Origin: Drosophila pseudoobscura
Lineage: Eukaryota; Arthropoda; Insecta; Diptera; Drosophilidae
DNA: 64,000 nucleotides
Direction of reading: 5' to 3'
Assembly: GCF_009870125.1 (NCBI RefSeq)
Contig: NC_046679.1
Coordinates: 16,058,001-16,122,000, forward strand
Shown: piece after piece, positions 34,709 through 45,091 of the stretch
How positions within the stretch are numbered: position 1 is the first letter of the stretch
Layout: each line of letters begins with the position of its first letter
Notes under the pieces: model-generated
Database searches by the model: none
Told to the model about the DNA's origin: nothing
What the model saw: only the letters and a program-made list of their open reading frames with translations
Position numbers and translations under genes: made by a program

Positions 34709-34800
34709 ACTGTATTCTCTTCTCCCGCGAGCTTCTTTGAGCGAACGGAACGCAACGCTGTTTGAACTTCAAATAGTCTAAGATGCTGCTCTGTCTCATT

Positions 34801-34807
34801 ATTTATA
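34801..34807 (-). promoter_or_regulatory. TATA box of the Osi10/11-like gene
   Basis: TATAAAT on the minus strand. The site 33 bp downstream (CTATTT, A at 34774) is a poor initiator match. The 5' UTR would be about 66 nt. Confidence 0.6.
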
Positions 34808-35118
34808 GTGCCTCCCCAAGGGAGCTGCTCTCCGCCCTTTCGTGGGGGGTGGAGTGCCAATTAACATGCTTGTCAAAGCACGACACTGTCGAGCAGAGCA
34901 CTTTTGATAGGAATCGAATAAGAAAAGTTTTCGGCAGAAGGCCTCTCGATGGCAGCTTGCTTGCTGAACCTTGACGCAAACGAAAACTGAATCCGAACAG
35001 AACCCAACTTTTTGGATATGTAAACTTTCATTTTTGGAAAGCACTCACAGCGTTTTAGCCTAGTTGTAACTTAGCTAATATTAGGGCTAATTGGGCTAAG
35101 AAATAAGTTAAGTATTCC

Positions 35119-36321
35119 CTACAGCGATCGCACGTCCACGGCCTGCCAGCCCTGCATGCCTGCGGAGACGCTGGCGGTGTGGAAGTTTCGCATTAAGGTG
35201 TCCGCCGAGCCGGCAGCCTCTTGCTCCACACTGGCCGCCAGGAGCTTATTGCTCGGCCTGCGCTGGTGTTCAAAGTCATAGAAGCGATCTTCGGTGGGTG
35301 GATGAGGGTTAGGGGCAGGCGACGAAGTCTCTGCGGCCCGGGGCTGCTCGAAACGTACTTTGCGCTCGCTTCGACGATATGGTGACGCCTCGTGCACATC
35401 GTACTGCTGCTGGTGCTGCTGATGATGGAGCTCGTCCCCATGGCCAAAGACCGTCGTCTTACCGGGAAAGTGGCCAACAGGTCGATGTCCATGGAATCCA
35501 AAGTTCGAACCACCTCCAAAACTGCCGAAGCCGCCAAGACCGCCACCCAAGCCACCCAAGCCACCCAATCCACCCAAAGAGCTGACGACACCGCCAAAGC
35601 CCAGAAAGCTGCTGACATAGACCGCCAGCTTAACCAAGAAGAGAGACTTCTTCAGCAGCAAGCAGATCCCAGCAAATAGCAGAGGCACCAGAGCCACCAG
35701 ATTGAACTTCAGACCCAGCAGAAAGGGCAAAAGATACTGCTTGGCCAACAGACGACCTAAGACAAAGGAGTCCACAAATATAAAGTTAAACTTTGGAATT
35801 AATAGAAAAATTGAGATTCGCTTACCAGCTGTGGGCTCTTCGTATCCAAATTGTCGCTCCCCCTGCACCCCTGCCCCATCTAGAACAAACTCAGCCACAC
35901 TATTGGCATCCGTTGTGGGTCCTATTTTGAACATCAGTCCCGGATAAAGACTATCCATGTGCCACTCGAGACTCCGCTGCCCCATGACGGCACCAGCGTT
36001 CTCGAGTATACCTCGGAAGTCGACCGGATCGGTGTCCAGCACATTGGCCAGTGATCTCCCTGCTGCAGCAGAGTCACTCTTCACCGTCAAAAAATCCTCC
36101 ACAAAACTAACATTATCACTCTCCTCGACACGCTGTATGAAGTTAAGGGCTGAGCGTCCCAGGCACTCGGTCAGTCTTGGCCGCTGGCCACTGGCTCCAC
36201 GGACACACTGTTTGAACTGCTGCAGCTCCTCGGATCCAACGTGGGAGAAGTCACTGCCACTGACACTACCAGCAATTCCTCTAAGCTGGAACAACAGTAC
36301 ACAGCAAGCTAGTAGCAACAT
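35119..36321 (-). CDS. Osi10: Osiris family protein (DUF1676), Osi10-like, 377 aa
   Basis: Exons 36321-35826 and 35756-35119, joined in phase 1 (ACAGCTG/gtaagc, ttgtcttag/GTCGTCTG). The intron is 69 nt, in frame and without a stop. Start: the frame is open to an ATG at 36396, but that stretch contains the TATA box (encoding RYKT), so translation must begin at the ATG at 36321, in good context (CCAACATG). Signal peptide 1-18; cysteine pair C39 and C53, wider apart than in most relatives. After GRLLAKQYLLPF follows the hydrophobic core, ending KLAVYVSSFLGFGG in place of GLKKL. A Gly/Leu/Phe repeat region, a His/Gln segment and a long polar tail follow; no clear AQxLAY is present. It lies immediately beyond the Osi9-like gene. 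The number is from order. Confidence 0.9.
   Translation of the reverse strand: MLLLACCVLLFQLRGIAGSVSGSDFSHVGSEELQQFKQCVRGASGQRPRLTECLGRSALNFIQRVEESDNVSFVEDFLTVKSDSAAAGRSLANVLDTDPVDFRGILENAGAVMGQRSLEWHMDSLYPGLMFKIGPTTDANSVAEFVLDGAGVQGERQFGYEEPTAGKRISIFLLIPKFNFIFVDSFVLGRLLAKQYLLPFLLGLKFNLVALVPLLFAGICLLLKKSLFLVKLAVYVSSFLGFGGVVSSLGGLGGLGGLGGGLGGFGSFGGGSNFGFHGHRPVGHFPGKTTVFGHGDELHHQQHQQQYDVHEASPYRRSERKVRFEQPRAAETSSPAPNPHPPTEDRFYDFEHQRRPSNKLLAASVEQEAAGSADTLMRNFHTASVSAGMQGWQAVDVRSL
35757..35825 (-). other. 69-nt in-frame, stop-free intron of the Osi10-like gene
   Basis: Minus-strand gtaagc...tcttag at the shared phase-1 Osiris intron site. If retained it adds 23 residues, mostly hydrophobic (ISIFLLIPKFNFIFVDSFVL), directly before the core. 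Confidence 0.85.
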
Positions 36322-36374
36322 GTTGGTCAAAGGCTTGAATCTTAACTGAGCCCGATGGCCGGCTGACCCCTGGG

Positions 36375-36381
36375 TTTTATA
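36375..36381 (-). promoter_or_regulatory. TATA box of the Osi10-like gene
   Basis: TATAAAA on the minus strand with a perfect TCAGTT at 36349-36344 (A at 36347), 34 bp downstream. This leaves a 5' UTR of only about 26 nt before the ATG at 36321 and rules out the upstream in-frame ATG. Confidence 0.8.
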
Positions 36382-38787
36382 TCTTCCGGACCTCATCTAG
36401 TTATACAATAATCAGTTTTCAGTCTCAGCCAAATCTACTCCCCATTCAGTTCACTCACATTTTTTTTGCACATGGCCCAATAACGGAAATTGTTTTACAT
36501 CAACGCCAAGTGGTCGGTCGGCTCTTCGTCTTCTTCTGATCATCTCTGTTGTTGTTGTTGTTGTTGTTCCGAGCCGGCATGGTCATGGTCAGTGCACACA
36601 ACGACCCAAAGCTGCGTCGACTTGTGGCCAATTTTTCGCACATCTCGACCATTATGCAATGGAGTTATTCCACCAAAATTATGAAATAGTAGGCGCCACG
36701 GGTCGGACCGAACCCCTTTGGAAAATTCCCAATTACCATTGCTAATGCCCGCCTATTAAACAAACGGGGGCGTTCACAGAATTACCAGAAATGTTCCATC
36801 ATTTACACCTTAAAACACCTGAAAATTGCTGCAAGCTAAAAGCAAATAAACAAACACAAGGAAAAGAGGCAAAAGCTTAGCCGAAAATCTTAGTAATTAT
36901 GCTACTATACACTTCCAGAGAAAAAAGGCCTGAGAATCGAATAGTTCGACTTAGACTGGAAAATTTATTACTTCGAGAGTGGAATTAAATATATTTCCTA
37001 CAAAATTTAAGACGTTTTTTTATATTTTAATTTATATTTATATATATAATAAATATGGGCCGCATGAAAAAGACTTTTTAGTACATTTATATTTAAATCA
37101 AAGTGAATTCTATTTAATTGCGCTAAGTTTGTATTTATAAACTGGATATTTAATTTAAGTATTGATGTGTTGAAAGTTTCTATGCTAGTTTTCGCTAAGT
37201 GTACGCTGCTATATATTACTATCATTCAGTTAAAATCAAAGTTAAAAGACGAACTTGATAATAAATTTCGATATTAGAAAGTTCCTGTAAAATATATTTT
37301 TAGAATGGAAATGCTTGCACCTTTGTCAACTGCGTGGTAAAAGTCGCAAACAAAGGGTAAGTATCAAAAATAATACACTTCGAAATATAATACACCGAAG
37401 AGACTGAGTGCAAAAAGGCTTGCCTACTTTCGGGCGGTGGATGTGAAAGCTGAGTGAAAAGTTTGGTGTTGCCAGCGCGTCAAGCACGTTGGACGGAAAC
37501 CACAAACAGCGTGGTCTGGGAAGGTAAGGTTGTGTTGTTGAGGGTGGAGAAATTTGAGACACCGCCCAGACAAAAAGTGTCTGACACCTAGACGCCATTT
37601 CGAGAGGTGGCGCGGTGCCCTTCCTCTGCCTTTTCCACTAATGAAAAAACAGACAAACCGAGCGCGAAAACTTTTCATGGCCGTCCTTTTCTTCTTCCGA
37701 CTTGATTTGGCTATTCGAAGGATTTTCTGTGTTAGATTTATGGTTTAATGCTTTCGGTTGACGGGAAAACTTTTGTAATTTCTGCCATTTCGAAAGTGTG
37801 GCAAAAGTTTGAGGTTTTGTATACAAAAGTCTGAGCTGAGAATAAAGATGATACGAGATGGGGCTGAGGGCAGTGATGTCTGAGCAGTGTGCTCGCTGCT
37901 CAATAAATTTCCAGTTGCAATTCACGCAGAGACAAAAAAGAAATTGTATTAATAAACACTTTCACCGACAATACTTGAAATTCACGGCCAGTTGCTGCTG
38001 GGCTGCAGCAGGCAACCGAACATTGTTCACAAATAGTTGAGAAGATATACGAGCCAGTCGGCAGACTTTTGGCTGTTTTGGCCATTTATATGCCAAATGC
38101 CAACGGCCATAAATTGCAGCTCGGGGCGTGCTCCCCAGTCCCCAGTCCCCAGTCCCCAGAGCGAGTGCAGGCCCCGTACTCTCCGCCCATGTCCATCGCC
38201 CATGTCCATCTCATTGACATTGTGCACACACCCCATCGCACAGAGCGTCGGGGCTCGGGGATCGGGCATCGGGCATCGGCGGTAAATGGGCGTACGTGTT
38301 GCACGTTGCAAATGCAAAAAGGAGGTCGCAACTTTCATTAGATTTTTCGAGTGTGCTTTCTGGAGCGACATTGGATACGATACCCGAGACGGGGGGTGCG
38401 TGTGCAAAGCAGCAGGAAGACACTCCCAGCCGGCCGGCTGACCATGTGGGATGGCACTAACTGGCTGAACGTCTTCTCTAGCTCTGGCTCTGGCACTGGC
38501 TTTGGCATTGGCTTTGCATCTCTGTATCTGCCTCCGAATGTGTTTCTGTTTCTGAATGTGGCCTGGCTACGCCTCGGTGGCTCCAGTGAAATTTGCCGTT
38601 TCTTTTGCTCTGCACCGGCCGCGGCCATGGTTTTGTATGTCGCACACATGCAATTGATATCACTGGCCTCGATTGCCATACTTGGTGAAAGAGTGAAAGC
38701 ATTTCGCTTGAAAAATGCTGGACACCAGTTGCGTATGTGCAACATTTCAAATATAAAATAGCGTTTCGAGATAAATGCAGGATTTCT
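36382..38787. other. Intergenic region between Osi10-like and Osi9-like
   Basis: No gene supported. It contains a GTT run near 36547-36567, AT-rich sequence near 36980-37260, and an imperfect (CCCCAGT)n array at 38134-38159. Frames here overlap one another in several phases and look random. Confidence 0.4.
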
Positions 38788-39462
38788 TTTATTGATTTTT
38801 GATTTCTCATTAGAGTGGTTCTTGTGGTTGTTGTCTGTACTTTTTAGGGGGTGATAAAGAGGTGGAAGTGAGGCGAAGGGCGAGGACTGGCTGGCTAGAC
38901 TCTTCCTGAGTGGCCTGCGCCTGGCAGTAGTTAAGAGATTAAATAGTTATGTTTAGATTAGTTTAGTTTTAGTTAGGAGTTGAGTTAAGTTAAACATAAA
39001 GCGTAAAGCGTTAAAATAGTCAATAGTAAAGCTCTGAGTATTAATACAAAAGTTACAGTCATTTATGATGTGAGTTGTTTAAGATTATAGTTTAAGGTAA
39101 AGGCCACGCAAAGGCCCCCAAGAAACAGAGCCCCGAACCGACTCCTCGTGAAACTATCCTCAACCTCCTCAGCCTCCTTAGCCCCCAAATTTGAACTTAT
39201 TCCCTATGGGTATTTGGACTTATTTTGGACAATTTCCTCTCTCATGTAACAGTTGCAGATGATGGCGCCTTATGTGTAAGCTTGGCATGAACTATGCTAT
39301 ACAAATAAATTAAATAAATAGAATAAATTAAACATCGAGCCTTCGAAGCTCTACTCTCCATTCAGCTTTCTCCAAGCGGTCTCTCTCCTTTCCCATATTC
39401 GCCTTCTATTGCACTGAATATTGCTTTTTGTGTTGCTCCAGAATTGGTTTTTGGCTATTTGC
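38788..39462 (-). other. Long 3' flank (probable 3' UTR) of the Osi9-like gene
   Basis: About 675 nt after the stop at 39463, with AATAAA on the minus strand at 38788-38793. On the plus strand it is rich in GTTTAGATTAG-like A/G/T runs and has no coding frame. Confidence 0.45.
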
Positions 39463-40862
39463 TTATTGCTTATACGCCGCGTAGGCCAGGTTCTGTGCTT
39501 CGCCGCCGCCGGGCAGGGCCCGTCCGTAGCTGTGCTCGTGCTCGTAGTGCGGATGCGCCACCACCTCGTAGTTCTCCTTCTTGGACTCCAGCAGCTTCTT
39601 CAGGCCGATGATGCCCGACAGCAAGAGGGCGATCTTGCCAATGACCAGAGCCTTGAATGAGATCAGTGCCAGGAAGCCAATGGCCAAGGGCAGAAGGGCG
39701 GCCATCTTCAGCTTGAACAACATCAGCAGGGGCATCAGGTACTTCTTCTTCTCCTTCTTCTTGCCACGCGCTAAAGACAAAAAGATACACATACAGATAT
39801 AGATACATTTGCATGATTTACTTTCGCTTGATTCAAAGTCGTACGAGTACATGCTGACCGCTAATTAGCAACTGGAGCACACAGATAATTAACAAGCGAA
39901 CAGGATCGGCAGCTTTCTATATGGCTGGATAGCTGGCTGCGTTTAGAAATCGGAAATTGCAGCAGTCAGCGAAGAGCGCGGATCGCGGATCACGGATCAC
40001 GGATCGTAGAAAAGAAAGTAAGCCTAACTAGCTGGCTAACTAAAGTGCAATTAATAACAGCATCAGCCAGCGAGTTGCCTGAGCCTGAGTCTCGGTCTGA
40101 GACTGAGACTGGGACTGGTATTGGTATTGGTACTGTCAATGCACCGCTAGATGGTTAGATTGTTTGGAATCAGCCAGCAGGATGACCTCAATGTGACTAG
40201 AATTTAACAGTGAAAACAGGATTTGTTCCAAGACTGGGACTGCCATCTGCCTGGCATCAGCCTGGTCGTAAACTGGTCGTTGCATTAGTAGCCCAAATAG
40301 GTAACATGTTCACTAACCAGAATGGCCATCGAATCGATCATTAATTTATGTGTGATCGATCAGAGTCTTATTGACAGAATACAGAATACTTACACTCCTC
40401 GAGAGCGCGCTGCATGTCCTGGATCGAATCCTTGGGCACTTTGAACTGCAGGGTATGGGTGCCAAAGAAGCGGGCCACACGCTCCACCAGCAGAGAGTCG
40501 ACCTCAGCCTCCCGGGAATCCACTTCCTCGGGCAGCTGGATTTCGTTGAGTGATCGGCCCACGGGTATGTCGTCTGTCTTCACCAGAGCAATGCCCTCGG
40601 TCAACCTCACGTCGCCGTTCTCCGTGTCGAAATAGTGCAGGGCGCGTTCCTATGGGGCGGGGGAAGTGGTTGTGGAATTGTGTTAGCCTTCTGTCTGGGC
40701 CACGCTGTGGGTTAGGGCATTCGTTACCTTCATACACAATACCATCGATCGATCACCGCAGTCCTTGACCATTTTCAGGGCACTGGTCAGGAGACTGTCT
40801 GCCTCGGAGGCGGCTGCCGCCGTTGAGGCGATCAGCGCGAATAAGCACACAAACTTGAACAT
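39463..40862 (-). CDS. Osi9: Osiris family protein (DUF1676), Osi9-like, 232 aa
   Basis: Three exons: 40862-40728, 40649-40394 and 39770-39463. The first intron (78 nt) is phase 0, directly after the cysteine segment (ATGAAG/gtaacg, ccccatag/GAACGC). The second (623 nt) is phase 1 (GAGGAGT/gtaagt, gtctttag/CGCGTGG) and gives EESRGKKKEKKK. Signal peptide MFKFVCLFALIASTAAA. Cysteine pair C35 and C43. The middle part includes HTLQFKVPKDSIQDMQRALEE. The hydrophobic core ends KIALLLSGIIGLKKLLESK. The tail has NYEVVAHPHYEHEHSYG and ends EAQNLAYAAYKQ, a textbook AQxLAY motif. Length and position fit Osi9. It is the most typical short Osiris protein of the window. Confidence 0.93.
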
Positions 40863-41081
40863 GATTGATTGGTTGATTAATTGATCAACTCAATTCAAAA
40901 AAACACTTGACACACTGGCGGCGTTATCCTGTCTACTCGTACTCGTACTGTGCACTTCCTGTGAGTGCCTTTGCTGATTTGTTGTTCACTTGAATGAATG
41001 CACTGCGCTCGATTGGCTTGTTCGATCTGTCGGTCAGAAGGCAACCGGTAAACTGTGGCTAGAAGACGCACGCGGATCGAG

Positions 41082-41088
41082 TTTTATT
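41082..41088 (-). promoter_or_regulatory. TATA-like element of the Osi9-like gene
   Basis: AATAAAA on the minus strand, with ACAGTT (A at 41054) 34 bp downstream. Both elements differ by one base from those at the sister genes but keep the spacing. The 5' UTR is about 190 nt. Confidence 0.5.
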
Positions 41089-43750
41089 CCCGGCCAGCAG
41101 AGCAGCAACAGCGCCGACAGCAGCAGCGACGACAACGACGCTGGAGACGATGTTGACGCTTTAGCGCGACGCTAGTGGACTCTCGGGTGTCCCTTGTCCC
41201 CCTCCCCCAACACTCGGCCAGTAATGGAGTCGGTAGCCGAGCTTAGAATTTAAATCATCAGGCCGACCCGACGGATACGAAGACGATGAGGCGCATCGGC
41301 TGCAGCCTGGACTGGCCGCAAAGCCATAGCCGAAGTGACTACCGAGATGCCCTCGACAAAGACGTCGCAGTCGTCTCAGCTGAAGTCGCAGTACATGCCA
41401 GCAGACGTCGGGCCGAGCTTCTTGTTGGCTCAGGCCTGGCTGTTTGTCAACGTACTTAGCCAGCAGTTAGCTATTTGCCTACCAGCACACACATGTATCG
41501 TATGTATCGTAAAGGGGGGATATGTGAGAGCGATTGCTAATTGCTTTCCGTATCTTTGATACAGATACACCTTCTCAGGCACCTTGATTTAACTCTGGTG
41601 AAGGTAGACTTTAAGGCCTAATATTAGCCAGAGCAGACGCCAAAAGGTGCCGGTCATGGTTTCATTTCAAATTGCAAACACGTGACTGAAACTGCATTGA
41701 GGGGAGCTGGCACTAGAGAAGAGACGGCCCGCGCAAGCAGTGTTGGATGTGGAAGGCGGGGTGGAGTGGGAAGAGGAGGCTAATCAACAACACCATTTAA
41801 AATGGCGTCCATTGGTCGAAAGCAAGCGCATCAAGAGCCGCGGCTCAAATTGGAGTAAAATAGAAAATTAACTAGTTTGCAGGCGGCAGGCGGAGGCATG
41901 GTGGAAAAAATTTCACTTTAATTTTGCTTTTTATTTATGTGTTTGTTTTTGCCTCCACTCCAGCAAGTATCTCTCGCATAATGTATCTGCAGTTTTGTAT
42001 GCCAATCCAATCGTCGACAGTTGCACAGTTGCCGCAGAAACATCAGCAGATACAAATACACACACACACACCGCCAGATACAGATACAGATACACGAGAT
42101 ACACGAGAGTTTCATTGGCATTATGTCGCTTTAATTTGCAGCACTCGAAAATTGCCACACGTCGCGTGTGTTCGTCTTTTTCTGCCCGCTTAGCGCTTCT
42201 CGTTTCTCGCTTCATCGTTTTGCCGTGTAATTTACGCATTAGACAAGTGCCCCAAAAGAAAGCTACGCCTCGGATTTGCATGCTGTCCAATGGAAAATAA
42301 ATCAATAGACAAATGTAAATGCAAAAGCCACTCAGCACTCCACAGTCCAGACGATTATCTGCAGCCAGCAGCATGAGTCCGAGCTCCAAATGCGGTGATG
42401 GAATATGCAAATGCCTTGCACGTGGACAAAGATGGATGGGACTTCCCTACCACAATACTTTCCTGAAGTGGAACTCTGATAGATGATTCTTCGTGTAGGG
42501 CATAATGCGGTCGACATGTTTCCCGAATTGAAATGAAAAAAATATATATATTTTACCCACGTGCGTGCGCAATGAAAGTGAAAAAGTCATTTTCATGAGC
42601 TTACAATTTTATTAAATTCAAGCTCTGCCACAGCGGGCATTGAGTTACGCAATGTCATTGGTCTATGGGAATTATCTGGGAATTAAGTTGGAGTTAAAAA
42701 ATATAAAAAAGAAACGTTTGCTTTAAAGAGAGATGAAAATAAATGAACAATTTAATGCGAAAAGTAGATAGTCGACTTTGAATTCCGAAATTTATGATGA
42801 TCTGACTACATCATCCTAAGAAAAGAATGTGCTTTCAATCAAGTATGCTCAATTAATTCTCAAGCAGCCAGTTCCTAAGTATATCCGCACTCTTGTCTGA
42901 CCCAAATAGTCATGCGAAATTCACGCTTTGGGGAAAAAGTTTTGCCTAAAGCATCTCCTCTCACATTGATGCCCAACCGAAGGCAAACAATCAGCAGTGC
43001 GGCCCCACCCGCGACTGTCGCAACGAAACCCTTCTCAGTGGCATCTACAAAATTGACACCTTTTTAAAGTTTCACTTTCATTCCGCATGGCTGACTGGGC
43101 CTGAGTCCGAATCCGAATTCCGGGTAGCTCCGTCTCCGTCTCCATCTCCGTCTCCTGCTTCATCTTCACCTTCAGCTGCAGCCTCGGATACGTTGGTGTT
43201 TACATGGCGGGAACGTAATGCGCTTGAGTAATTTTCAATTAATGAAAGTCCCGTGCTTGTGACGTCAGTAGTTTCTAAGTAAATGTGGCTCCCACTAACT
43301 CTTGTATAGGCCCTGGAAAGCGCCAAGGGCAAGGCGCTGCTGCTCAGCAGCAGCAATGTCGTTAGCCAGGTTCAATGTTCTACTCGTACTCTGAGCAGCT
43401 CATTAATATTTCGTGCAGGGGCTCAAAAGTGAAATTGTCGCATACCTGAGAAGAAGAGGCAGGCCAGTGTTGGAGCTTATTTCATCTATGAATATTGCAT
43501 TGGACTTTGAGTGAACGCAAACATGTGTAAATATGTACATATGTATAGATGAATATATTCAATATGTATATGCATATGTGCATGGTAGAAAGCGAAGCAG
43601 CTCGTCTGCCATTTTTAGCACGCACGTAAGCACATTTCATCGAAACTGTAATTGTTATCATAAATTTAAGTGCGTCCCGGTCAGACAGGGGAGTGGCCCA
43701 AAAATCAACCGGGGTACGGGAGTGCTTTTCGTGTAGCAGAATTTACTATA
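41089..43750. other. Intergenic region between Osi9-like and Osi8-like
   Basis: No gene supported. Short repeats include CAGATA/CGAGATA runs at 42046-42110 and (CTCCGT)n at 43124-43155. Otherwise ordinary non-coding DNA. Confidence 0.4.
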
Positions 43751-43756
43751 TTTAAT
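43751..43756 (-). other. Polyadenylation signal of the Osi8-like gene
   Basis: ATTAAA on the minus strand about 200 nt past the stop at 43955. No canonical AATAAA is closer. Confidence 0.4.
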
Positions 43757-43954
43757 TACTTACTTAAACCTAACACACACATTTAGTTCGTTAAAATTAA
43801 TAATCGATTAGACAAATTAAACTAGACATTAGTCAGACAGTTCGTGCGGCATCTTTTCTTTGGTTAGCTCAACTCTCGACCTCCAACTCTCTCCTCCAAA
43901 TGCAAATGCAGGCCTATGCCTCGCCTGCTGCCGTGATGCTCGTGCGATGGCGGC

Positions 43955-44902
43955 CTACAAGCTCTTTGCGCTGCCCGCTTGCTGCTCTTTGGCTGGCTTC
44001 CAGCCGCTGTAGGCCATGTCGAAGTCACGTCCCCAGCCCGAGTGGCTGCCACCAGAGACGACGACCTCATGCGAAGACTCCTTGCCACCGCCGCCGCCAC
44101 TCAGCAGTTTCTTGATGCCAATGATGGATGCGAGCACCAGAGCCAGTTTGGACACAATCAGCGCCTTGCCGGCCAGCATGGCCAAGGCGCCGTAGGCGAT
44201 TGGCACAAATGTGCCGCCGAGGAGCAGAGGTATCATAATGTAGGCGCCATTGCCCTTTTTATCCTTCTTCTTCCGACCCTCCGCGGTGCTGCTGTCCGAG
44301 TCGCGCATGTCCGGAAACTTTACCTATTGGAAAAAGCATCAGACATCATAAGTAATCCCACTCCCTCTCCAGATCTTTCAACATTATGATCTCACCTGCA
44401 GCGTGTGATCCTGGAGAAAGTTGCCTACCCGCTTGAAGATCATGCTGTTGAGAACCTGATCCTTGGCGTCCGTGCTGCGAGGCAGAACAGCCACAATGTC
44501 CTGCTCACTGATTGGCGGCAACTTGGCCCGCTTCTGCTCCTCACCGACGCTGCCACTGCCAGAGCTAACGAACTGCACGCCCTCGAAGAGAGCCAGAGTT
44601 TTCGCCGAGCGAAAGACCTTCTCCAGGCCGGTCAACAGCTTGACCTTCAAGCAGACAGACATATTCTCGCCCGTGCATTGCTGGTAGATTCGGTAAACAA
44701 GCGACATGTCTTTCCAGAAGCCGGTGGGAGTGGATGCGGAGCTGGAGGCACTCGGCTGCGGCTGCGGCTGTGGTTTCTGCCCGACGCCGAGGCTGTTCAG
44801 ACTCTGGTGTTGGTGCTGGTGCTGGTAGCTGGCGCTGCGAGCAGTTGACAGCCAGCAGAAGACAATCATGAGGGCTGCCACATGCCACACGTACTTGATC
44901 AT
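43955..44902 (-). CDS. Osi8: Osiris family protein (DUF1676), Osi8-like, 291 aa
   Basis: Two exons, 44902-44396 and 44323-43955, joined in phase 0 (CTGCAG/gtgaga, tccaatag/GTAAAG) by a 72-nt intron. The junction falls inside the conserved HTLQV(K)FP segment, about 20 codons before the site used in most paralogues; at that usual site (AEGRKKK) there is no intron. Signal peptide 1-23, followed by a His/Gln and Pro/Gln low-complexity stretch. Cysteine pair C76 and C84. The middle part contains ALFEGVQFV. The hydrophobic core has GKALIVSKLALVLASIIGIKKLLSGG. The tail has SSHEVVVSGGSHSGW and FDMAYSGW, a shortened AQxLAY. The number comes from order: it lies between Osi9-like and Osi7. Confidence 0.92.
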
Positions 44903-45084
44903 GTCTGGGCTGGTGCTGGTGCTGGTGCGGATGCTTGGGCCTGGTGTCTGTTAGATCCTGGTGATGAGAAGCTGCTCCTTGGGCTATCCTTGTGGATGAG
45001 GCACTGATGCACTGACGCAACTCGTCCAAACGGGGCACTGCACTTTTGATGTTCAACTGAGTGGTGGCAAGCCGATCGTATGCA

Positions 45085-45091
45085 TTTTATA
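45085..45091 (-). promoter_or_regulatory. TATA box of the Osi8-like gene
   Basis: TATAAAA on the minus strand with a perfect TCAGTT at 45060-45055 (A at 45058), 33 bp downstream. The 5' UTR is about 156 nt. Confidence 0.8.
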
